Shown here: positions 26,266 through 35,149 of the stretch, one piece after another
Layout: every line of letters starts with the position of its first letter
How positions within the stretch are numbered: position 1 is the first letter of the stretch
DNA from: Sandaracinaceae bacterium
Lineage (GTDB): Bacteria > Myxococcota_A > Polyangia > Polyangiales > Houyiibacteriaceae
Direction: 5' to 3'
Length of the DNA stretch: 64,000 bases
Assembly (NCBI GenBank): GCA_020633055.1
Contig: JACKEJ010000010.1
Location: forward strand, 310,001-374,000
Program-made: the position numbers and the translations under genes
The notes under the pieces: generated by a model
Database searches by the model: none
Seen by the model: only the letters and a program-made list of their open reading frames with translations
What the model was told of the DNA's origin: nothing

Positions 26266-26708
26266 GCGCCCAACACCCGCGCGATGGCCTGCGCGTCGAA
26301 CGCTGGGATGGCGTGGACCGCACCATAGAGCTGCTGCAGGTTCGCCAGACGGCGCGCCGGGAAGTCGTGCACGAAGAGGGCGGGCACGTCGCACCCCTGG
26401 GCGCGCAGCTGCGCCAACACGATGGTGCCTTGCTGATCTTGCAGGTGTCGCAGCGCGCGCGTCCGATCACCCCCGAAGCGGCGCGCGGCGAGGTCGTCCG
26501 CGTCGCCCTCGAGCGCGTCCGCCGGGGTGCGCTCGAAGCGCAGGTCCAGCAAGAGCCCCTCCGGGGCGAAGTCGCGCGCCACCTCCCGCGCCTCCCGCGC
26601 GCTGTGCGCGACGCGCAGCTCGAAGCGCTGACCCAGAAAGAGCCGCACGAACTCCTCGTACTCGTGGCCGTCTTCAACCACCAGCAATCGACGCACCGAG
26701 CCGCTCAT
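26262..26708 (-). CDS. Stand-alone receiver domain protein
   Basis: 148 residues from MSGSVRRLLVVEDG; a 17-residue upstream extension is rejected because it overlaps the kinase stop and lacks receiver sequence. The acidic pair is E12/D13 and the phospho-acceptor candidate is D55 (GLLLDLRFE). The segment after D55 carries a ~35-residue Asp/Arg-rich insertion, and the usual Thr and Lys positions are not obvious (ALFVHDFPARR), so this is a divergent receiver. There is no output domain. It starts 34 bp after the kinase stop and overlaps the next gene. Likely a phosphate carrier or sink in the pathway. Confidence 0.75.
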   Translation of the reverse strand: MSGSVRRLLVVEDGHEYEEFVRLFLGQRFELRVAHSAREAREVARDFAPEGLLLDLRFERTPADALEGDADDLAARRFGGDRTRALRHLQDQQGTIVLAQLRAQGCDVPALFVHDFPARRLANLQQLYGAVHAIPAFDAQAIARVLGA

Positions 26709-26742
26709 CGAGCGCAGCGTGCCACGCCGACGCCCTCCCAGG

Positions 26743-28266
26743 CTACGCGTTGTAAGCACATGGGAACGACACCACGACCGACTTCACGAAGCCATCCCGA
26801 CCGGGCTCGATCGAGATGGCCCCGCCATAGCGGTCGACGGCCGCGCTGACCAGTCCGAGCCCGCGCCCGAACTCCCGGTCTCGGATCATCTCCAGCGTCA
26901 GCGGCGCGTCGCTGGTGTCGCTGACCTCGATGTGGACCGTCTCCTCCCCGGTCACTTCGAGCTCGACCCGCACCCCCAGGCGCACGCTGCGCGGCGCCGG
27001 ACCGCGCCCCACCGCCAACACGGCGTTGCGAAAGATGTTCTTGAGCACCAGCACGAGGTCCACGCGGAACACCTCGACCGCGACGGGCTGCTCGGCCTCC
27101 ACCACCAGGCCGTCCAGCTCCACCCCCGAGGGCGCGTACTCCTGCCGCACCTCCGCGACCACCTGCTCGAACAGGGCCCGGTCGACGTCCGTACGGATGA
27201 GGCCGTCCACCAATTCCTTGAGCGACGCATCGAACGCGCTGAGGGCGGCGTGCGCGGCCTGCAAGCGCCGCTCTCTCCGTGGGGTGTGGCGCGCCGCGAG
27301 GGCGGGAGTGAGCTCCACGATGACGCGGATGGCGTCGCGGGCGGCCCGGAAGGTACGGTCGCTACGGACGTCGAAGCGCCCGCCCAACGCGCGCTCGAAG
27401 GCGCGCAGGTAGGCGTCGAAGGCCTGGTCCAGCGGCAAGCTGCCGGCGCTGCCCAGCAAGCGCGACTCGAGAAAGCTGCGCTGTTCCGAGGTGGGCTCTC
27501 CGGCACCCAGCAAGTGCAACACCTCCCGCGCGGCGCCGACGCGATGCTTGAGCAGCTCGTGGCGCAGCGACCCGACCAGGTACGCGATGGCAGGGTGCAG
27601 CTCTGGCTGCTCGCGCACCAGGCGCGCCAGCGACACTCCGCGGTGGCGGAGCCAGGTCCGCAGGCGGGCGCCCGCGAGGGCCAACAACAGCCCGGACAGC
27701 ACCCCGAGCGCGACCCAAGCGGCCGTCGGAACGGCGCTGACGCGCGCTGGCTCCATGACCGCGCTCGGCGGTGGCAGGGGCGTCTCCGTCAGGATGCTCG
27801 CGCCCGGAGACAGCGACCGCAGCTCCTCCCGCACCGCGTCGGCGTCCCGGGCGTCTGGGCGCGCGCGGAGGTACCGCTCGAACAGACGCGCGGCCTCGGC
27901 GTCGTTGCCGCGACCGACGTGCAGCCGCGCGATGATGGGGTAGTACCCTGGGTCCATCGGGCCGTCGTCCAGTCCGCGTCGGATCTCACGGTAGGCTGCG
28001 TCGTCGTCCTCGGCCGCCAGCCGTCGGATGCCCTCCTGGTAGTGCGTGTCCGCCGTGGCCAGGCGACGACGGGCGGTAGCGCTGGCGGGGTGCGTCGCAG
28101 GCAGGTCCGACCAGAACTCGAACGCGCGCGGGTCGTTCTGTGCGAACGCCTCCTGCGCCACTTCCCACGGGTCGGGCGCGGCCACCTCGGGCTCGCACCC
28201 GGCCACGGACACGTGCAGCGCGAGGGCCAGCCACAGCGATCGGCGCACGCGACCAAGAGGCACCAT
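26743..28266 (-). CDS. Histidine kinase with lipoprotein signal, periplasmic TPR-like region and one membrane segment
   Basis: 507 residues. The N-terminus looks like a lipoprotein signal (VSVAGC, Cys24). Residues ~35-155 are TPR-like helices (HYQEGIRRLAAEDDDAAYRE), then a membrane segment at 183-203. On the cytoplasmic side SLRHELLKHRVG gives His236 as phospho-acceptor candidate. A long helical region leads to an ATPase domain with N-box around N410/N414 (VLKNIFRNAVLAVG), G1 D450 (VSDTSDAP) and G2 GRGLGL (468-473). First gene of the operon kinase-receiver-small protein-activator. A lipid anchor combined with a membrane span is unusual for a kinase; cleavage at Cys24 is predicted, not shown. 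Confidence 0.8.
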   Translation of the reverse strand: MVPLGRVRRSLWLALALHVSVAGCEPEVAAPDPWEVAQEAFAQNDPRAFEFWSDLPATHPASATARRRLATADTHYQEGIRRLAAEDDDAAYREIRRGLDDGPMDPGYYPIIARLHVGRGNDAEAARLFERYLRARPDARDADAVREELRSLSPGASILTETPLPPPSAVMEPARVSAVPTAAWVALGVLSGLLLALAGARLRTWLRHRGVSLARLVREQPELHPAIAYLVGSLRHELLKHRVGAAREVLHLLGAGEPTSEQRSFLESRLLGSAGSLPLDQAFDAYLRAFERALGGRFDVRSDRTFRAARDAIRVIVELTPALAARHTPRRERRLQAAHAALSAFDASLKELVDGLIRTDVDRALFEQVVAEVRQEYAPSGVELDGLVVEAEQPVAVEVFRVDLVLVLKNIFRNAVLAVGRGPAPRSVRLGVRVELEVTGEETVHIEVSDTSDAPLTLEMIRDREFGRGLGLVSAAVDRYGGAISIEPGRDGFVKSVVVSFPCAYNA

Positions 28267-28432
28267 GGCTGGTTGATATCAGATTTCGGTGCTCGAAGCG
28301 CCAGACCCCCGCGACGCCCACGCCCCCGGAGCACCAGGTACCCGTTCACCCACCGCGTCCTCTGGCACGACGTACGCGCCCACCGCGTCCTACAGCGCGC
28401 GCACGCACCGGACAGCGCCGCCAGGCTGGTGG

Positions 28433-28870
28433 TCAGGCGAACGCGGACGCCCGCGGTTGGCGGTCGCGCGTGGCTTCCGTGATGACCGCCATCAGCGCGT
28501 CGAACTCGAACGGCTTCTCGACGCTGGTCACGTCGGCCCTGTCGAGGAACGCCCGCGCCGCGTCCGAACACGCACCGCCGGTCATGAACACGAACCCGCC
28601 GAGCAGCTCGGGGTGTGCCTTGGCCGCCCACTGGTACAGGTCCTGCCCAGAGCCCCCCGGCATCTGCAGGTCCGTGAGCACCACGTCGAAGTGCGGCTGC
28701 GCATCGATCACGGTCTGGGCCTGGTGCCCCGAGTCCGCGACCTCCACCTCGAAGAACTCCTCGAGCATGAGCCGCAACGTGAACTGCAGCATCGGCTCGT
28801 CGTCCACGAGCAGCAGCCGCGGTACGCGCGATCTGATTCCCGTGCTCTGCTTGTCGTTGGTTGATTCCAT
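28433..28870 (-). CDS. Single-domain response regulator (CheY-like)
   Basis: 145 residues, a complete canonical receiver: D23/D24 (LLVDDEP), phospho-acceptor D67 (VVLTDLQMPGGSG), T97 (FMTGG) and K119 (EKPFE). No output domain; the ~20-residue tail is Arg/Ala-rich. The ATG at 28870 follows the family N-terminus closely; the open frame reaching 30679 is a shadow of the aldehyde dehydrogenase gene. It is transcribed divergently from that gene across a 171-bp gap and lies 166 bp upstream of the signalling operon on the same strand, so it could feed that pathway, though a separate role is equally possible. Confidence 0.88.
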   Translation of the reverse strand: MESTNDKQSTGIRSRVPRLLLVDDEPMLQFTLRLMLEEFFEVEVADSGHQAQTVIDAQPHFDVVLTDLQMPGGSGQDLYQWAAKAHPELLGGFVFMTGGACSDAARAFLDRADVTSVEKPFEFDALMAVITEATRDRQPRASAFA

Positions 28871-28995
28871 GGAGACCCCCGACCGAAAAGGTACCAGCAG
28901 CGCCTCGCGGCCACCAGACCCCCAGCGGAGGATGGTGCGACATGTGCCTACCAGCCGCATCAGGCTCTTGCGCGCGGCTGCTGATCGGCTAAAAG

Positions 28996-29010
28996 GTGTA
29001 CGCAGTACAC
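28996..29010. promoter_or_regulatory. Inverted repeat GTGTAC-N3-GTACAC, possible operator
   Basis: A perfect 6-bp inverted repeat with a GCA spacer lies 32 bp before the aldehyde dehydrogenase ATG, in the divergent gap with the receiver gene. Its size and position fit a dimeric repressor or activator site, but no regulator gene is adjacent and the factor is unknown. Confidence 0.4.
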
Positions 29011-29041
29011 AACGCCGCGCGAGGTGGCGTAGGAGCGAAGC

Positions 29042-30577
29042 ATGGCCATCGTTGAAGCCCTTGAACCCCGCGCGGACGGACGCCGACGTCTCGGGCTGCG
29101 CAGCCCGCTGGGAGAGCAGCCCATCGGCGAGATCACCGTGGCGACCCCGGAGGACGTGGCGGATGCCATCCGCCGCGCCCGCGTGGCGCAGAAGGCCTGG
29201 GCGGCGCGCACAGTGGAGGAGCGGGCAGCCATCGTGAACCGCGCCATCGACCGCTACCTCGCGCACCAAGACGACATCATCGCCACGCTGCGCGCCGAGA
29301 CGGGCAAGACGCGCGCCGAGTGCGTGTTCATGGAGTTGCTGCCGTCCTGTGACTTCATCAACTACTGGAGCCATCGCGCGCCCAAGGACCTGGCCGAGCA
29401 CAAGCGCAAGATCCACGGCTACCTGCGCCCGCTCAAGCGCCTCCAGGTGGCCTACCGGCCGCTCGGTGTCGTGGGCGTCATCACCCCGTGGAACGGCCCG
29501 TTGAGCCTCGCCACCAACCCCACGGCGCAGGCACTGCTCGCGGGCAACGCGGTGCTGCTCAAGCCCTCCGAGGTGACGCCCGAGTCCAGCGCGTGGGCCG
29601 TGCGCTGCTTCCGCGAGGCCGGCGTGCCCGACGACGTGGTGCAGGTGCTCTACGGAGACGGTGAGACGGGCGCGGCGCTCGTGAGGGGTGGCATCGACAA
29701 GATCTCGTTCACGGGGAGCGTGCGCACCGGCACCAAGATCGGCGTGGCCTGCGCCGAGCAGCTCATTCCGTGCACGCTCGAGCTGGGCGGCAAGGACGCC
29801 ATGATCGTGTGCGCCGACGCCAACGTCGAGCGCGCCGCGCGCGGCGCCGTGTTCAACTCCATGCTCAACACCGGGCAGGTGTGCATGGGCGTCGAGCGCG
29901 TGTACGTCATGGAGGAGATCGCCGACGAATTCGAGCGCATCGTGCGTGAGCAGGTCGCTGCGCTGCGCTATGGTCCGGGCGAGGACGTCGACATCGGCGC
30001 GGTGTTCTGGGACAAGCAGCTGGACATCATCCGGCACCACGTCGACGACGCGCGCAAGCGCGGGGCCACCATCGACGTGGGCGGCGACGTGGATCGCTCG
30101 GCGGGCGTGTTCTACAAGCCGACGCTGCTGACCAACGTCACGCACGACATGGAGATCATGCGCGAGGAGACCTTCGGGCCCATCGTCGCGATCATGCGCG
30201 TCAGCAGCGAGGCCGAGGCCATCCGGCTGGCGAACGACAGCGAGTACGGGCTCAGCGCGAGCGTGTGGACCAAGGACGTCGAGAAGGGCATCCGCATCGC
30301 GAAGCAGATCGAGGCGGGCTCGGTGTGCATCAACGACGCGACGCTGGCGTACGGCGTGCCCGAGGCTCCCTTCGGCGGCCTGAAGAAGAGCGGTCTCGGC
30401 TCCGTGAACGGCCTGGGTGCGCTCCGCAGCTACAGCCACGAGCTGCCCATCGTCATCGACCGCTGGGGCCTCGACAAGGAGGACCACTGGTACCCCTTCA
30501 CCGACAAGACGGTCCGCAACCTCGAGTACACGTTGAAGTACGTCTTCGGCACCAAGCTGCGGCGCTTCTTCAGCTGA
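29042..30577 (+). CDS. NAD(P)-dependent aldehyde dehydrogenase family protein
   Basis: 511 residues, the normal length of the family. Motifs in order: PWNGPL at ~155, the cofactor region LKPSEVTPES and SFTGSVRTG, the catalytic Glu in LELGGKD (~247), the catalytic Cys in NTGQVCMGVE (~281), EETFGPI and the C-terminal PFGGLKKSGLG. It oxidises an aldehyde to the acid; the extended N-terminal and C-terminal regions and the sequence around SCDFINYWSH point to the broad class of semialdehyde or fatty-aldehyde enzymes, but the substrate cannot be read from the sequence. The ATG at 29042 is at the family N-terminus. Stands alone; a small inverted repeat lies upstream. Confidence 0.9.
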   Translation: MAIVEALEPRADGRRRLGLRSPLGEQPIGEITVATPEDVADAIRRARVAQKAWAARTVEERAAIVNRAIDRYLAHQDDIIATLRAETGKTRAECVFMELLPSCDFINYWSHRAPKDLAEHKRKIHGYLRPLKRLQVAYRPLGVVGVITPWNGPLSLATNPTAQALLAGNAVLLKPSEVTPESSAWAVRCFREAGVPDDVVQVLYGDGETGAALVRGGIDKISFTGSVRTGTKIGVACAEQLIPCTLELGGKDAMIVCADANVERAARGAVFNSMLNTGQVCMGVERVYVMEEIADEFERIVREQVAALRYGPGEDVDIGAVFWDKQLDIIRHHVDDARKRGATIDVGGDVDRSAGVFYKPTLLTNVTHDMEIMREETFGPIVAIMRVSSEAEAIRLANDSEYGLSASVWTKDVEKGIRIAKQIEAGSVCINDATLAYGVPEAPFGGLKKSGLGSVNGLGALRSYSHELPIVIDRWGLDKEDHWYPFTDKTVRNLEYTLKYVFGTKLRRFFS

Positions 30578-30693
30578 CGCGGGGCACCACGTCCACCTCG
30601 ACGCACACGTGACGAGGTGGACGACGCAGCCCGCGGGCGTTCGTAAGAGGCAGGGCTTGCGGGACTCCGGCTTCACCATCTAGGCTCGACGAC

Positions 30694-31284
30694 ATGACCC
30701 CGGAGCCCATCCTCGACGAGTGGTTTGGCGACCTCAACGCCGACGGCATCCCGAGCCAGGCCAAGGTCGCGCGCTGGTGGACCAAGTCGCCCGAGTTCGA
30801 CGACTACCTGCGCATTCACTACGGGACCTTCGTCAAGCAGGCGCAGGCCGGGGGGCTGCAGGAGTGGGACGCCAAGCCCACGGGCACCCTGGCGCGCTTG
30901 CTGCTCCTGGACCAGTTCTCCCGGAACATCTTCCGCGGCACGCCACGCATGTTCGAGGGCGACGAGCTGGCCCTCAACGCCACGCTCTCGCTGCTGGACG
31001 GCGACCTCCAGACGCTGCCCGCCATCTATCAATACTTCGCGCTCATGCCGTTGATGCACGCTGAGGACCTCGCGCTCCAGGACCGCGGCGTGGCCGAGTT
31101 CGAGGCCCTCGCAGCACGCACGCCCGAGCCCACGCGCCAAGCCGTGGCGCCAGCCGTCCAGTTCGCCCGCGACCACCGTGACGTGATCGCGCGCTTCACG
31201 CGCTTCCCACATCGGAACGGAGTCTTGGGCCGCACCAGCACCCCGGACGAGTCCGCCTACCTACTCGAACACTCTGGCTGGTAG
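30694..31284 (+). CDS. DUF924 family protein
   Basis: 196 residues, all-helical, the usual length of DUF924 (PF06041). The family signature is clear: DEWFG near the N-terminus, WWTKSPEFDDYLR, LLLLDQFSRNIFRGTPRMFE at about 69-88, and the C-terminal FPHRNGVLGR. The fold is TPR-like. No biochemical role is established for the family as far as I know. It follows the aldehyde dehydrogenase by 116 bp and converges on the BrkB-type gene with a 6-bp gap. Confidence 0.88.
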   Translation: MTPEPILDEWFGDLNADGIPSQAKVARWWTKSPEFDDYLRIHYGTFVKQAQAGGLQEWDAKPTGTLARLLLLDQFSRNIFRGTPRMFEGDELALNATLSLLDGDLQTLPAIYQYFALMPLMHAEDLALQDRGVAEFEALAARTPEPTRQAVAPAVQFARDHRDVIARFTRFPHRNGVLGRTSTPDESAYLLEHSGW

Positions 31285-31290
31285 CGCGAC

Positions 31291-32202
31291 TCAGCGCTCC
31301 TGGATGTCCTCGATGTCTTCCGCCGTGATGGTATGGCGCTCGGTCATGACCACCCGCGCAGCGTACGGCAACGGCTGGATGCCCTGTCCGCGATGGCGCG
31401 CCCAGGCCCCGGTGAACTCCGCGCCTAGAAAGAAGATCTGACACGTGTAGTAGATCCACAGCGTGAGCACCACGAGCGCCCCGGCCGCGCCGTAGGAGGA
31501 GGACACTCCCGCGCTCGCCAGGTAGGTGCCGATCAGCAGGCCACCCAGGCTGGCCAACGTGGCCGTCACGAGGCCACCGACGAACGCATCACGCCACGCG
31601 ACGAGCGCGTCGGGGAGCCAGCGGTACACCAGCATCATCACCACCGTCAGCAGCAAGAGCGAGCCACCGTACTCCCCCAGCCGCAGCAGGAACGGGAGGT
31701 CCATCCACCGCGACGCCACCGTCATGATGGCCCTCAGCACGCCGAACGCCGTGAAGACCGCGGCCGTCACGAACACCATCGCGAAGGCCAGCATGCGGCG
31801 CCGCAGCACGACCCTTCCCTCGCCCTTCAGGCCCGGAGGCACCAGGGGCCGCACGCTCCAGAGGTGGTTCAAGGAAGCGCGCAGCATGCTGAACAGGCGT
31901 GTCGTGACGTACAAGATGAAGGCCACGCTGAGGGTGGTGGCGAACCCCCCGTGCTGTGGCGCGAGCGCGGCGCTGAGCGACGCGTTCACGTACTCGGCCA
32001 CTTCGGTGCCCATGGAGACCTCGAGCCGCTCCGTGAGCACCTGCCGCGCCTCGTCCTGGCCCAGCACCAAGCTCGCGACGTAGAGCGCGATGACCCCGAA
32101 GGGTGTCGCCGCCATGACCACGTAGAACGCCACGGCGCCCGCCAGCAAGCGTCCGTCGTGCATGCGATACGACCACCAGACCTCGCGCAGGATGGGGTTC
32201 AT
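31291..32202 (-). CDS. YihY / BrkB family integral membrane protein
   Basis: 303 residues with six membrane segments, typical of the YihY/BrkB (formerly ribonuclease BN) family. Characteristic features are the start (YRMHDGRLLAGAVAFYVVMA), the region LFSMLRASLNHLWSV at ~110, and PDALVAWRDAFVGGLVTATL at ~208. The function of the family is uncertain; the old nuclease assignment was an error. The C-terminal ~40 residues are cytoplasmic and charged. It begins 10 bp after the stop of the Ser/Thr kinase gene and is probably the last gene of the Hsp70-kinase-BrkB operon. Confidence 0.85.
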   Translation of the reverse strand: MNPILREVWWSYRMHDGRLLAGAVAFYVVMAATPFGVIALYVASLVLGQDEARQVLTERLEVSMGTEVAEYVNASLSAALAPQHGGFATTLSVAFILYVTTRLFSMLRASLNHLWSVRPLVPPGLKGEGRVVLRRRMLAFAMVFVTAAVFTAFGVLRAIMTVASRWMDLPFLLRLGEYGGSLLLLTVVMMLVYRWLPDALVAWRDAFVGGLVTATLASLGGLLIGTYLASAGVSSSYGAAGALVVLTLWIYYTCQIFFLGAEFTGAWARHRGQGIQPLPYAARVVMTERHTITAEDIEDIQER

Positions 32203-32212
32203 GGGGTCGGTT

Positions 32213-33259
32213 CTACCCCGGCGCCGTCCGCGGCAGAAGCCGAGAGATCTCGGAGTTCATGAATGCGCCCCCCTGCGTCTCGTCGAGGGCGAGCAAGAAC
32301 TCGTAGGCGCTACGAAAGTGGCCGTCGCCAGACACGGCCAACGCGAGCAGCTCGGCCAGCCGCACCGGGAGGTCGGGGTTGAGCTGGAGCGGGTGCCGCC
32401 GCGGCGCGTTCAGGATCTTGGTGAACGCGGCGACCACCGACTCTTCGCCGAACGCGATGGGGAGGTCGCCACACAGCAGCTCGAACAAGATGGTCGCCAC
32501 GGCGTACACGTCGGACTGGGGCGACGGGTCCTGCCCACGGATGAGCGCGGGCGACATGTAACATGGCGTGCCGAGGACGGTCCCCGGGTTCGTGAGGCGC
32601 ACGGCGCTGCGGCGGGTCTCGCGGCTGAGCCCGAAGTCGAGCAACTTGACCATCCGCAGCGGTCCCACCTCCGCCACGAACACGTTCGCGGGCTTGAGGT
32701 CGCGGTGCACGAAGCCGCCCTTGTGTACCGCGCTGAGCGTGGCGAGCACCTGGCTGGCCGCGCTGCACGCGTCCGGGACAGTCAGGCGCCGCTCGCGGTC
32801 GAGGGCGTCCGCGAGCGTCTCGCCCGTGAGCAGCTCCATCACCAGGTAGGCCGCCCGCGCGTCGATCAACCCGGAGTCCAGCACGCGCACGACGCCTGGA
32901 TGGTTCAAGGCGGCCATCACCCGTGCCTCGCGCTCGAAGCGCTGCACGGCGTGCGAGTCGCTCTGGAACTCACCGTGGAGCGTCTTGAGCGCGACGATGC
33001 GCCCCACGCGCAGGTCCTTGGCGCGGAACACGGCGCCCATGCCGCCCTCTCCGATGCGCCCCTCGATGACGTAGCGGTCGTCGACGAGCGTGCCCGCGCG
33101 CAAGCTCTTCAGCTGTGGCGTCGCCGACGCGTCGGACAGCGTGTCGTGCGGCGCATCGTCGACCCCGTCGTCGCGCAGCGGACAGCTCAACGGCAAGTCA
33201 TCGGCGAGGTGCGGTTCCTCGCAGGCCGGGCAGAAGAAGAAGCGATCGTCCACGGACAC
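32213..33259 (-). CDS. Soluble Ser/Thr protein kinase with N-terminal zinc-finger-like motif
   Basis: 348 residues from the GTG at 33259, one base after the Hsp70 stop; a GTG at 33253 is an alternative. A short Cys motif (FFFCPACEEPHL, with a third Cys ~16 residues later) could bind zinc. The Hanks kinase domain follows: GEGGMG, VALKTL, HRDLKPANV, canonical DFG (LLDFGLSRE), GTPCYMSPA. It ends with the domain, having no membrane segment. It is adjacent to and coupled with an Hsp70 gene, so the chaperone or its clients may be substrates; that is inference. Most likely cytoplasmic. Confidence 0.85.
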   Translation of the reverse strand: MSVDDRFFFCPACEEPHLADDLPLSCPLRDDGVDDAPHDTLSDASATPQLKSLRAGTLVDDRYVIEGRIGEGGMGAVFRAKDLRVGRIVALKTLHGEFQSDSHAVQRFEREARVMAALNHPGVVRVLDSGLIDARAAYLVMELLTGETLADALDRERRLTVPDACSAASQVLATLSAVHKGGFVHRDLKPANVFVAEVGPLRMVKLLDFGLSRETRRSAVRLTNPGTVLGTPCYMSPALIRGQDPSPQSDVYAVATILFELLCGDLPIAFGEESVVAAFTKILNAPRRHPLQLNPDLPVRLAELLALAVSGDGHFRSAYEFLLALDETQGGAFMNSEISRLLPRTAPG

Positions 33260-33260
33260 C

Positions 33261-35078
33261 TCAACGCGAGAATGGATCGAGCTGTCGCGCTGCGTCCTCC
33301 AGCAGCACCAAGTGCTCGGCCAACTCACCGCGACCCGCACCCGACAGGCGCGGCTTGGCCCGCGAGAGCACCTCGCGCGCGTTGTCCTCGGCCTGCTGCG
33401 CGGCCTCGCTCTTCTTCACGATGGTCCCGAGCCTGTCGAGGGCGCGCTCGAGGTCGGCGACCAGCGTCTCGGCGCTCTGGCGCAGACCCTCGACCAGCTC
33501 CTCCCCGCGACGCATCTCGAGGTAGTCGGCGTGTTCGTCGCTGAGCTGCTGGAGCTCCTGCTGGGACATCCCGCTGTCGCCGGTGATCTCGATGCGCGTC
33601 TCCTGTCCCGTCTCGAGATCCTTCGCGGAGGCGCTGAAGATGCCGTTCTCGTCGATGGTGAACGCGACCTCCACCTCCACGCTGCCAGCGGGTGCGCTCC
33701 GCAGCCCAGCGAGGGCGAACTCCTGCAAGCTGTGGTTCTCGCTGGCCCGTGCAGACTCGCCCTCGAGCACGACGATCTTGAGGCGGTCCTGCCCGTCGCG
33801 GCTGGTGGTGAACAGGCTCGGCACGCGGCAGGGCACGCGCGTGTTCGCCCGGATGATCGGGTCGAACACGTCGCCCGCCGTGGCGATGCCGAGCGAGTGA
33901 GCGGTCACGTCTTCCAGGTTCACGTCTTCGATCTGGCGCAGCATCGCGGCGCCCTGGATGGCCGCGCCCACCGCCACGCACTCGTCCGGGTGGATGCTCT
34001 TGGACGGCGCCTTGCCGAAGTGCTTGCTGACCGCGCGCGCCACCGCCGGCATACGGGTCTGGCCGCCCACGAGCACCACCTCGTCCACACCACGGCTACC
34101 GAGGTTCGCGTGCTGCAGGGCGTGGTCGCAGATCTCGATGGTGCGCTCGATCAGGTCCTCGGTGAGCCCCTCGAGCTGCTCACGCGACATGCGATAGTGC
34201 ATGTTGAGCGGTCCCGTGGGGCCCTCGGTGACGATGAACGGGAGCTGGATCTCGGTCTGCGTCTCCGTGGAGAGCTCGCACTTGGCCTTTTGCGCTGCTT
34301 GGCGCAGGCGCTGCATCGCGACGGGGGAGTCGCGCAGCGACACCTGATGCTCGGCTTCGAACGCGTCCACCAGCCACTCCATGACGCGCTCGTCGAAGTC
34401 CTCACCCCCCAGGAACGAGTCGCCGGTGGTGGCGATGACGCGGAAGTTGCCGTCGCGCGTGACGCGCACGATGGACACGTCGAACGTGCCGCCGCCGAGG
34501 TCGTAGACCGCGATAGTCTTGTCCTCGCCCCGGTGAAACCCGTACGCGATGGCGGCCGCGGTGGGCTCGTTGACGATGCGGAGCACGTCGAGGCCGGCGA
34601 TCAGCCCCGCGTCGCGGACCGCCTGGCGCTGGCTGTCGCTGAAGTACGCGGGGACGGTCACGACCGCCTGATCGACCGTGTCGTGCAGGTAGTCCTCCGC
34701 CACGATGCGCATCTCTTGCAAGATGATCGCGGCGATCTCGGGGATGCTGAATTCCTTGCCGCGGAGCACCACGCGCACGTCACCCGCGCGCCCACCGACG
34801 ATGCGATAGGGCACGTTGGCCTGCGCCAGCCGCACCTCTTCACTGTCGAAGTCGCGCCCGATGAGGCGCTTGGTCGCGTAGGCCGTGTCGATTGGGTTGG
34901 TGATGGACTGACGGGCTGCGATCTGGCCAACCAAACGCTCCCCGGTCTCCGTGATGGCGACAATCGACGGCGTGGTCTTGTAGCCCTGCTTGTTGGCGAT
35001 GACCGTCGGGGAGCCCCCTTCGACGATGGCGACGCAGCTGTTGGTGGTTCCGAGGTCGATTCCGATCACGTGCGACAT
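33261..35078 (-). CDS. Hsp70 / DnaK family chaperone
   Basis: 605 residues from MSHVIGIDLGTTNSC; the 32-residue upstream extension in frame is not family-like. The ATPase domain shows the phosphate-1 motif IGIDLGTTNSCVA, the connect region EPTAAAIAYG and the AVYDLGGGTFDVS motif; the substrate domain starts near LGIATAGDVFDPII. The C-terminal lid is shorter than in E. coli DnaK (638) and lacks the terminal EEVKD. An ATP-driven chaperone of the cytoplasm. There is no grpE or dnaJ nearby; instead a Ser/Thr kinase gene follows after one base, so this is likely a secondary, specialised Hsp70 rather than the housekeeping one. Confidence 0.88.
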   Translation of the reverse strand: MSHVIGIDLGTTNSCVAIVEGGSPTVIANKQGYKTTPSIVAITETGERLVGQIAARQSITNPIDTAYATKRLIGRDFDSEEVRLAQANVPYRIVGGRAGDVRVVLRGKEFSIPEIAAIILQEMRIVAEDYLHDTVDQAVVTVPAYFSDSQRQAVRDAGLIAGLDVLRIVNEPTAAAIAYGFHRGEDKTIAVYDLGGGTFDVSIVRVTRDGNFRVIATTGDSFLGGEDFDERVMEWLVDAFEAEHQVSLRDSPVAMQRLRQAAQKAKCELSTETQTEIQLPFIVTEGPTGPLNMHYRMSREQLEGLTEDLIERTIEICDHALQHANLGSRGVDEVVLVGGQTRMPAVARAVSKHFGKAPSKSIHPDECVAVGAAIQGAAMLRQIEDVNLEDVTAHSLGIATAGDVFDPIIRANTRVPCRVPSLFTTSRDGQDRLKIVVLEGESARASENHSLQEFALAGLRSAPAGSVEVEVAFTIDENGIFSASAKDLETGQETRIEITGDSGMSQQELQQLSDEHADYLEMRRGEELVEGLRQSAETLVADLERALDRLGTIVKKSEAAQQAEDNAREVLSRAKPRLSGAGRGELAEHLVLLEDAARQLDPFSR

Positions 35079-35149
35079 GCGTCTACGATTGTCCACGACT
35101 GCGGAGTGGAAGGCAAAACAAGCGCTAGCAGCCGTGCTAGGGATGCGCG

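Noticed and set aside
24197..26677. Long frame reading through the activator upstream for 263 more codons
   Set aside because: The extra part is an alternative frame of the receiver and small-protein genes. The GTG in the GTGA overlap at 25888 fits receiver family N-termini and operon coupling.
28433..30679. Minus-strand frame of 748 codons reaching over the aldehyde dehydrogenase gene
   Set aside because: Only the last 145 codons match a receiver domain; the rest is the antisense shadow of the dehydrogenase.
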